DNA of 64,000 nucleotides, taken from the NCBI GenBank assembly GCA_905250025.1, contig CAJNOJ010000127.1:1-64000 (forward strand), written 5' to 3'. Positions 11,692 to 19,551 of the stretch are shown in pieces. The stretch comes from Adineta ricciae (taxonomy: Eukaryota > Rotifera > Eurotatoria > Adinetida > Adinetidae). Numbering within the stretch: position 1 is the stretch's first letter; each line of letters opens with the position of its first letter. Both the position numbers and the translations under genes were made by a program. A model generated the notes under the pieces. It was not told where the DNA came from. It did no database searches and saw only the letters and a program-made list of their open reading frames with translations.

Positions 11692-12906
11692 ACGGGTGGT
11701 CCATAAATAATGGCGGTCTCCGTATTTCTTGAATATCTCTGCCATTTTTCATCCGTTCGATCTAAATTTTTTCTTTTTTAAATCGTCGTTCGATTCTCTA
11801 CAAAAATGACTATTTTTATTATCTTATATAATTCCCCTTGTCTTGAGACAATCGATACAATCAATTAGTCCAAGACGAACAGCTTTCAAAAACAATATTT
11901 TGGAAAATTTTACGAACAGCACGTTTCAAAGCACTAATTAGTGTTGTTTTAGATGTCAATGCATCCCACTCGATCAGCTGAGCGAATTCGTTCCAGATGC
12001 AATAGTCCAACGGATTTAAATCAGGACTGTTCGGAGGCCAATTGTTCTTGTCAATGAACGATGGAAAGTTCTTGACGCACCATTCCTGTGATTTTGCATG
12101 GGAGTGAGGCCTTGCACCACCTTGTTGGAAGTCCAGTCGTTCCCAAACATATCATTACCGAACTTCAGAGCGACTGGAAGCACCTTCTTGATGTGCCGTT
12201 CATGATCTACTGTCCGTTTCTCGAAAATAACTAAAGGTGACACACCCTTAGAACAAACTCCCAACCAAACCATAACTTTTGCGGAAATTTACGTTTTTGC
12301 CGGGTACCACCTTTGATATCGGCTTCTGAACGATTAACCGCTCATATTCGATCGTTTTGAGAGTTATAAACTCCATCAATGTCGAACATCTTCTCATCAG
12401 AAAACAGAATTTTCATCGTGTCTTCTTTTCGGAAGTTTGTTCATATCCAATTAGCAAATTGGATTCTTTTTTCTTTATGCTCATCAGTGAGCATCGGTTC
12501 ATTTTGTACTTTATAGGCATGGAGTCCTAGATCATTCTTGAGTACTCTCCGAACACTCGTTAGAACCGTTCTCGGGCGACCGGATGGTTTCGATAGATCG
12601 ATACAGCCGATGTCGCGGATGCTTTTGCACCACCGCTCGATCGTTCGAAGACTGAGGAAACCGTTGAGATCTCGAAAAATCTTTGTCGGGCCATCCCCAT
12701 TTTCGCACTTTGAAAGTACAAGTTTTTGTATATCTATACTTTTCATTTTCTGAAATGAAACTAATCTAATCGAACGCAACAGAAAATACCGACTTTTGTA
12801 GAGAATCGAACGACGAATCGTTTAAAAAAAAATCAGTTCGAACGAATAAAAAATGGCAGAGAAATTAAAGAAATACGGAGACCGCCATTATTTATGGCTC
12901 ACCCTT
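11692..12906 (-). mobile_element. mariner-family DNA transposon with ~124-bp TIRs, decayed
   Basis: The element is 1,215 bp, bounded by inverted repeats at about 11,692-11,815 and 12,783-12,906 and by TA on both sides (11,690-11,691 and 12,907-12,908). The repeats share the outer block CCATAAATAATGGCGG and the inner block TCGTCGTTCGATTCTC, with roughly 85% identity by eye. Inside, on the minus strand, lies a broken Tc1/mariner-type transposase. TA duplication, length and transposase all fit the IS630-Tc1-mariner superfamily. It abuts the gag-only LTR element (13,093) but does not interrupt it. Confidence 0.85.
11830..12779 (-). pseudogene. mariner transposase, frameshifted
   Basis: Minus-strand pieces together cover a near full-length transposase. 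An N-terminal helix-turn-helix region (about 12,745-12,500) has an LRTIERWCKSIRD segment and GRPRT. A first catalytic block, SDEKMFDIDG, lies around 12,400-12,370. KLWFGWE/VWLGVCSKGVSPLVIF follows near 12,270. A GA(R)PH-type second-aspartate block near 12,110-12,150 is split by a frameshift, and the third block SPDLNPLDYCIW lies near 11,990-12,025. Frameshifts and stops at about 12,440, 12,280 and 12,130 make it non-functional. A related intact copy elsewhere could act on these ends. Confidence 0.85.
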
Positions 12907-13092
12907 TACTTATACACTTGACTACAGCCGGTATCGTACTGTTATACATTTTTTCCAAATATCGGTATCCATTATTTCAAGAAATTTCTTTTAATTTTCA
13001 AAACGCTAACACCAAATCTAAATTCCTCGACACAAAAAACGCTTGCCTCAACCCTTGTGAAAAAAAATTTTTGATGAAAAATCTTAAAAAAC

Positions 13093-13179
13093 TGTTACAG
13101 GCATGTACATACACATGCCTTCACATCGTTTCGAATAAACAGATTGAGTTTCGTCTCTCAAGCGAAGACAACGCTAATA
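13093..13179 (+). repeat. 5' LTR (87 bp)
   Basis: Direct repeat of 14,799-14,885. It contains a hairpin-forming GGCATGTACATACACATGCC and a possible polyadenylation signal AATAAA at about 13,134. At 87 bp it is very short for an LTR. Confidence 0.85.
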
Positions 13180-13180
13180 T

Positions 13181-13196
13181 TGGTGCCGTGACCCGA
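13181..13196 (+). promoter_or_regulatory. Primer-binding site
   Basis: TGGTGCCGTGACCCGA follows the 5' LTR by one base; the opening TGG pairs with a tRNA CCA end. The tRNA identity cannot be assigned from the sequence alone. Confidence 0.7.
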
Positions 13197-13260
13197 TTTC
13201 TGTCACATTTAACATCGGCAAAAAAACAACTTTTACTAATTATTACTATTGATAACCCAC

Positions 13261-14169
13261 ATGATGAATTTTTCTAAATTAAGTAATGGTCAACGACGCT
13301 TTGTAGAAGATCATTTATATGGATATACTGATACACGACATCAATGTGTTCGTGCATGGTTTATTGATATTGAAAAGGTGGCTAAAGTGATTCATCTTGT
13401 TGATGATTCCGTATTATTACAATATGCGATTCGGAATTTGCTTGATGAGTCTAAGCGATGGTATATACAAAATCAAAGTCAATTAAATACGTGGTCGGAT
13501 TTTAAACGAGAAATGATATTACGCTTTGATAAAGGTTCAAATACGTATGATATAAATGATTTTTCACAATCGAAAACGATGATGAAACTACGTCGACGCA
13601 ACATTGTATGGCATGCACAACATATTGCATACTATCGCTTATATCACAGTACTACTTTATCTTCTAAAAATCATACCGAGGATTTCTCATTGCCTTCCAC
13701 TTTACTTTTTGAACTAGAACTATCTCAAAATTTGTGGTCTGACTGTACGGAATCGTGGCATATTCACGAGATTAAACCTCAACGTGAATCATTTGCTCGA
13801 ACACAATTTGTAATGATGCTTGTTCCACCATCACATAGAGATCATTCTATAGAACATAATACTAAACAACAATTAACATTCGACGTTGGTAATCTTTCTG
13901 ACACATCGACATATTCATCCATTCTCGAAAGTCCAACGTCACTACATTCAATTCGGCTAGATGCGTCAGAGCGGCACGTTTATGAAGCACTATCACAGAA
14001 TCAGTCATTCGCACATACATCGTTATCAGAAAAGGTGAATAACGTGCCGGCAATTACTCATTTTCCAGAACATCAACCATCACAATGTATTTTCAAGTCA
14101 AAACTGCACAATAATCGATCTGGTTTAATAATGAAAACTAAAAAATCTCGTTATCCACATTTTTTATAG
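13261..14169 (+). CDS. Retrotransposon Gag-like protein
   Basis: The first ATG after the primer-binding site (ATGATG at 13,261) opens a 302-aa frame, entirely between the LTRs. Residues about 25-100 resemble the retrotransposon Gag core: the AWF..IEKVAKVI, ..LLDESKRWYI and ..TWSDFKREMILRFDK segments fit the usual pattern of a tryptophan-anchored helical capsid domain. The C-terminal part is rich in Ser/Thr/His and has no CCHC zinc knuckle. No frameshift or continuing pol frame follows; it stops at TAG 14,167. Gag would build the particle that packages the element's RNA. The open frame and 95% identical LTRs suggest a fairly recent, possibly still mobilised copy. Confidence 0.7.
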   Translation: MMNFSKLSNGQRRFVEDHLYGYTDTRHQCVRAWFIDIEKVAKVIHLVDDSVLLQYAIRNLLDESKRWYIQNQSQLNTWSDFKREMILRFDKGSNTYDINDFSQSKTMMKLRRRNIVWHAQHIAYYRLYHSTTLSSKNHTEDFSLPSTLLFELELSQNLWSDCTESWHIHEIKPQRESFARTQFVMMLVPPSHRDHSIEHNTKQQLTFDVGNLSDTSTYSSILESPTSLHSIRLDASERHVYEALSQNQSFAHTSLSEKVNNVPAITHFPEHQPSQCIFKSKLHNNRSGLIMKTKKSRYPHFL

Positions 14170-14797
14170 TTTTTGAAAAACGTATGTCTTTCTTTTTTAT
14201 TATCGATTTGGATTTCCAGTACGCCACCAAAAGACTTTGGACGCTACTCGATAAACAGTTCACTGTCATCTATACACAACTTTCACGTCTCCAATTGGAT
14301 CTACCTCATTAGAACATGTTTTGTTAACCCGTTTAAGTCGTTCTTCGTTTATTTGCATCTATTCATCAAAACAATTGCCACTCTTCGTACTCTTGAATCG
14401 TTATTACTTTACCCTACTACATGCTGATGCCACATCATATTCAAACTCTTGGACATTGGACACTCGATTTCTCGCTGGTAATTCTTGTTTTCATATGGTT
14501 CGGATTATAAAATTATCCATTCGTTTCTTTTTCCGATCACGTTTGATCGTCGCCACTACACATAAATGATAGTTAATTCAAATTTTTTTCCGCTCATTCG
14601 TCGTTTTAAAAAAAAGTATTTTCGTTGCAACCGTCGTTCGTTTCTATTATAATTTTGCAACTCGGAATTTATCGAACTATACTCGTCGTATTTTGAGTTG
14701 TTGCTTTCATTTTTTCATTCGTCTCATTCGGATATTTTTACATGTCGTTATCATAAAATGTATGAACACGTTTCTTTTTTTTCGTTGGTGGGGAGGT
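14170..14797 (+). other. Retroelement 3' interior, no intact gene
   Basis: This stretch between gag and the 3' LTR is pyrimidine-rich and broken by stops in all forward frames. Short overlapping open frames (14,173-14,427 and 14,321-14,569) could be remnants of a second gene but show no retroviral pol motif. It ends in the polypurine tract. Confidence 0.5.
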
Positions 14798-14798
14798 A

Positions 14799-14885
14799 TG
14801 TCACAGGCATGTACATACACATGCCTTCACATCGTTTCGAATAAACAGATTGAGTTTCGTCTCTCGGGCGAAGACAACACTAATA
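14799..14885 (+). repeat. 3' LTR (87 bp)
   Basis: Copy of 13,093-13,179 with four substitutions, preceded by GGTGGGGAGGTA and followed by the AAAAC target duplication. Confidence 0.85.
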
Positions 14886-14890
14886 AAAAC

Positions 14891-17800
14891 TAACACCAGA
14901 TTCGTGTTTCTCGATCCCAAAGGCCCGTGTGCTAAAATTTTTAGGAAGTGATCTAATTTAGTAGTTTCAATTCGTTTTTCGACCAATCAGTTTTTCTTAT
15001 ATAAACTATTGAGTTTATAACACGCAGTACCTAAGGTATTCCAACGTTTGCACACTCTTATTAGAAACAGAGCAAGCAGACGTTATAAAAAGCGATACTT
15101 GATCTATTTACACATCACTTTATAATGGTGGAAAAAATTCTCGTATAAACATTAACAAAACAGATATCTGTGTTTCCATGGCCATTTTTTACGACACGCG
15201 TTTAAACTCTGAAATATTATACGTTTTTAGCTTTTACGCGTGTTTTGTCGAAATCTTGACTGCTTGGGTAGTTATTCACGCATGTTTTTAACAGACCTTA
15301 ATATTGTACAGAAAAAAAGTCAAGTGAAAACTGTACGATGTTTGTAAATACGAATTTAATTTATAAAAGCACATATTGTTTTTACTTTTTCATCGTTAAC
15401 ACGCTAAAATATCCTAGAAAAGTACGAGAAAAAATTTATGAAAGATAATTAGCATAAAATTGTAACTATTAAGCGTAAACACGACCATTATTTATGGCAG
15501 ACTTCTCAACATTTATAACAAGAGAGTTAAACGCAAAGTATTTAAGATTTCTACATGTTTATAATCTCATGTAGAAGGGTGAACGATAAAACGACACAAC
15601 AGAGCACTTTCTTCTAGCAAACACGTTTGTTAATCATACTCGAGAAAATTTTCAGCCGTGTTCACAATCAGAAAGAAAGTTTCTTCGTGTTTATATGTCT
15701 ACTTAATCCTGCGCGCATGTAAACCCTATAAAAAATAGTGTTTTCCTGCGTTAACACGCGTTTTTCCAAAACCTTGACTGCTTGGGTACTAGGTTTCCGA
15801 TAAACATACGCAAATGCTTTCTCGGCTCAATAAAATGAATGAAAAAGTACAAGGAAAAGTGATTGACTATTGAATACAGAACGATAAAAGAACGGACCGG
15901 ATACACTTCGTCGACAGCCGCGTTTTTCAAAAAGTTACTTTTTTTACCAAGGTAACGATGAGTGTAAGTACCACTACATAGTAAAGATATATTAAATCCT
16001 ACAGCTCTTTCATATAGATTATTGAGACACTTTATTGTCGCCAAAATGACTGAGATCCAGAGAAGCCAATGCATCTGAAGATGCTAAACATAAGCAGAGA
16101 ACATAGAGTTAAATATGAGGCATAAAATTCACAACGAGAATAGCATACGATACGCTACACATCCCACGGAAAAATTTTTTGATAAAAACTGCAGTAAATC
16201 ACGGTGCTGAACACCGTTCATTTTAGCGGTTAAATCGTACCGCGATAGTCAGATCTTTTATTAGATTTTTTCTAGTAGTTTTATAAAAATCTACCAATTA
16301 TTATTATTATTTTTATCTATGCTACTGTTTCCTCAAGCTTTCTCAGATGTTCAATGTTAATGATGGATATATGTAAATAAAAGGCTGCCTTAATTTATGT
16401 TAATACTGATGATTGTTGTCGTTCAGATGAATGATCTATTTTTTTCATAATGAGTAAATTATCTATAAGATGCGTTTATTAAAATATTTACCTTTTTTTA
16501 ATATCAAATTTTATTGTCCCGTTATACTAGGTTGACAATTATAAGAGAAGAAAAAAGAGATTGATAGAACACGATTATTAAATTCCTAATTACAAATTCA
16601 AGGATAAGAGAAGGAGGAGATATATTCAGAGAGAACAACAAAGAACGATAAGAGCAGTTACAATGTTGTTATTAGCGACATCTTTATATATACATACACA
16701 GCGTAAGAACGAAAGATATCAGATCAAGTAATACAATTTAACGATAATGTTGTCCAAAAGAAAAATAGAGAAAGAAGATTTGACTAAGGTGGAAAATTGA
16801 GATTTACATACAGATTAAGTCTGAACATCGCATTACAACATTTTTAGAATATTTAATTGATAAACCACAACAATGAATAGTTATAAAAAGTCTAGATGCA
16901 TTTCTACTAGAATTTAGAAAATAAATGTAGATCAATACTTTGAAACACATATATGTATGATTTAATAGATACCTAAATTTTATCAATCAAAAAAGTTAGA
17001 TCTGTATTAATATTACATATCACATTTCTAATAGAAATTTTCTACTATCTGATGGATACTATAAATAGTTATCTTAGCAAGAGCCATCTAATAAAATAAT
17101 ACATATTCTACATAATATTGTTGTTTTTCACGTAGAGTCTTAGGTTAAACTACTGTTTATTTAGATTTCATATTGATATAACTTAAAAAGCATTTTCCTC
17201 ACATTCAATTGGTGGAATTATTTTCAATTTAAATTTAATTCGCGTTAGCACATAAAGTAAACAGTAATAATAGTACAAGCATGGAGTTTACCGTAATTTG
17301 ATACAAAAACATTTCTTTTTTCTACTCTAAATGGTTAAATGATTTTCTATAGTATTTTTCAATTCATATGAAAAAAAAGAACTAAATTTAACTCTAATCA
17401 AGCTTTCACTCAAAAAATTCAGTGTCATAAACGGAAGAAAGGGCTTATTATACGTTGCAAATTCATGAACCGTTATCCTTTGTAGTGTTCTTATGTGAAA
17501 TTATGACTTTATGTATCAAGAAATTGAAATCGTATGTCATCATCATAAAAATAAAATACTAATTGTGAAAGGTAAGATCAGGCTTTTGAGTAAATCCAGA
17601 AATAGCAGGTTACAATGAGAAGTTTGGAAAATATAAATGATGACAGATGGCATTTTGCGAATACCGCCACTAATCTACATCTCACTGCAGTTTTGAAAAT
17701 CGCAATTTTCAACAGTATATCATGTTGCGGTCCCTTTTAAGATTACTGCCATAAACCGAGACTGCGGTGTCCAATGGTGTCCCCGCAGTCATCACGAAAT

Positions 17801-18146
17801 AACCGCACCTATCAACGGTGTTTGCTTTAAAATTTTTCCGCAGGATCACCAAAATGAAGATAAGACACGCGAGTGAAGATAGGTTTGAGAGTGTTTTTTC
17901 GAGGAAAAAATGAGCGCATACAAGTTCTATGCGTCGGCCTCAAAATGGCGAAGCTAACAATCGTTTGTCTTTATCGTCAGTGAGCATCCAATACATTTTG
18001 AAAAGATAGTGTTGTTTTTTGTAATGAATGACAAATTTTCTAGAGGATCTAGATCCGGAAATTCATATTCAACGTACTCGATCACGTAATGAAAAAGACC
18101 ATTGTTAAGCTGACGGCTTTTTCCTGTATAGGATGCTGTAATCAAA
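14891..18146. other. 3.2 kb AT-rich intergenic region, no gene recognised
   Basis: No open frame has recognisable content. A 35-40 bp imperfect direct repeat with CTTGACTGCTTGGGTA occurs at about 15,231-15,272 and 15,752-15,790. CCATTATTTATGGCAG at about 15,485 matches the 13-bp outer core of the mariner repeat and may be a stray terminus. From 16,300 to 17,600 the DNA is very AT-rich. Confidence 0.5.
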
Positions 18147-19366
18147 ATGAAATATTCTTTTGGCAACATTTCTACGCAAAGCAAACTATTGTACTTAACT
18201 GCTATTACTATTGTTATGATATGTGTTGGTAATTTTATTATTGATGACACATTTACTCAAGAGAATGATTATGTTCAGCCACGCGGTGTCATCGCTACAC
18301 TTATTCGCACTGATAACCGATCAATTTCTTTAACTATTAATATGATTCATTCCGTAATAAAGTTTCATTCTACTAAAACCAATCTCTTCTATCCGATCAT
18401 TATTTTTCATGAGGAAAGTCTTAGTTTCCATTTACAGCAATACATAATATCATGTACAATAAGACACAATACACAAATAAACATATCATTTGCTCGTGTG
18501 GATTTCCGGACTTTGATACAACCAAACAACGGATCACGATTAGGAAAATCAACTGGATATCGTATGATGTGCCAGTTTTGGACATATGATATCTTTTATC
18601 ATCCCGCAATCATACAAGGTCAATACGATTATCTCATGAGAATGGATGCCGATTCGTATTTTTCTGATAGAACTGGAAAAGATCTTTTCCTTTATGTTGA
18701 TAGACAAAAGTTAGATTATGTTTATCGCGCAACGTATTCGGAACCGTTTACACCAATGGAACCCCTTTTACAGCACTTCCTCTACGATGTCACTGATGTT
18801 TCCGATTGTATATATAACAATTTTTTTATTATTCGTTTAAAATGGTTCTACGAGTCTGAACCAATTCAAACATTTGTTAATGAATTAGTTCGAGATGGTT
18901 TGATGNNNNNNNNNNNNNNNNNNNNNNNNNNNNNNNNNNNNNNNNNNNNNNNNNNNNNNNNNNNNNNNNNNNACCAATGGAACCCCTTTTACAGCACTTC
19001 CTCTACGATGTCACTGATGTTTCCGATTGTATATATAACAATTTTTTTATTATTCGTTTAAAATGGTTCTACGAGTCTGAACCAATTCAAACATTTGTTA
19101 ATGAATTAGTTCGAGATGGTTTGATGCTGCGTGAATATATTGGTGATGGATGTGCTCATGCAGCTATGTTAAAAATTGATCGTCGAGTTCGAGTAAGGCG
19201 TATCACTGACATTGCTTACGGTCACAATTACCATGTGATGCCACGTCGAGGGAAATTAAAATTCGTGGACGTAAAAGACTTTGAAGAAGAGTTAAAAACA
19301 TCTTGTAGATGTTTGATCGTATTAAAAGGTACAAGCGGTACACTGACTCGTATACCTGTTCCATAA
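18147..19366 (+). CDS. GT15-family alpha-mannosyltransferase (Ktr/Mnt type), model broken by a gap
   Basis: A type II Golgi-type membrane protein: short cytoplasmic tail, signal anchor at residues about 14-34, then a lumenal glycosyltransferase domain. Family 15 landmarks are in order: RGVIATLIRTDN near residue 47, KSTGYRMMCQFWTYDIFYHP near 133, YDYLMRMDADSYF near 160, a NNFFIIRLKWF segment, and GDGCAHAAML...DIAYGHNYH towards the end. GT15 enzymes transfer mannose from GDP-mannose during protein glycosylation and are known mainly from fungi. The gene has no intron. A 67-N gap (18,906-18,972) lies between two copies of the same 154 bp (18,752-18,905 and 18,973-19,126); counting that segment once gives a clean frame of 332 aa. 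Fungal origin by horizontal transfer is inferred. Confidence 0.85.
18752..19126. repeat. 154-bp duplication flanking a 67-N gap (assembly join)
   Basis: Bases 18,752-18,905 recur at 18,973-19,126 on either side of 67 Ns. The offset (221 bp) is nearly that of the three single-N joins, and single-copy counting restores the GT15 reading frame, so the duplication is artefactual. Confidence 0.9.
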
Positions 19367-19551
19367 CAAGAGAAAATTATATTCTACTCTTGCGTTCTTG
19401 TGTCAACAATGGTATTAATCCATTGGAGCACAGCAATGTGGTGCATTCAGTAGGTGTCAATATAGCCATCATGTTTATTTTATAGAAATAAGAAAAAAAA
19501 ACATAGTTGTTCTTAGATACAGAAAAAGATATAAACAAAAACAAGAAAAAG

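Larger units (their letters stand above)
13093..14885 (+). mobile_element. Gag-only LTR retroelement with 87-bp LTRs
   Basis: Two 87-bp direct repeats (13,093-13,179 and 14,799-14,885) differ at only four positions and begin TGT(T/C)ACAGGCATG. They are flanked by a 5-bp target duplication, AAAAC, at 13,088-13,092 and 14,886-14,890. One base after the 5' repeat lies a primer-binding-like site starting TGG (TGGTGCCGTGACCCGA, 13,181-13,196), and just before the 3' repeat lies a purine tract (GGTGGGGAGG, about 14,787-14,797). These are the hallmarks of an LTR retrotransposon insertion. The 1.6 kb interior has one gag-like gene and no protease, reverse transcriptase or integrase, so it must depend on enzymes supplied elsewhere. 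The repeats end in TA, not the usual CA. Confidence 0.85.

Noticed and set aside
12894-13277. 127-codon frame across the mariner end and the 5' LTR
   Set aside because: It spans the boundaries of two mobile elements and has no protein-like pattern of its own.
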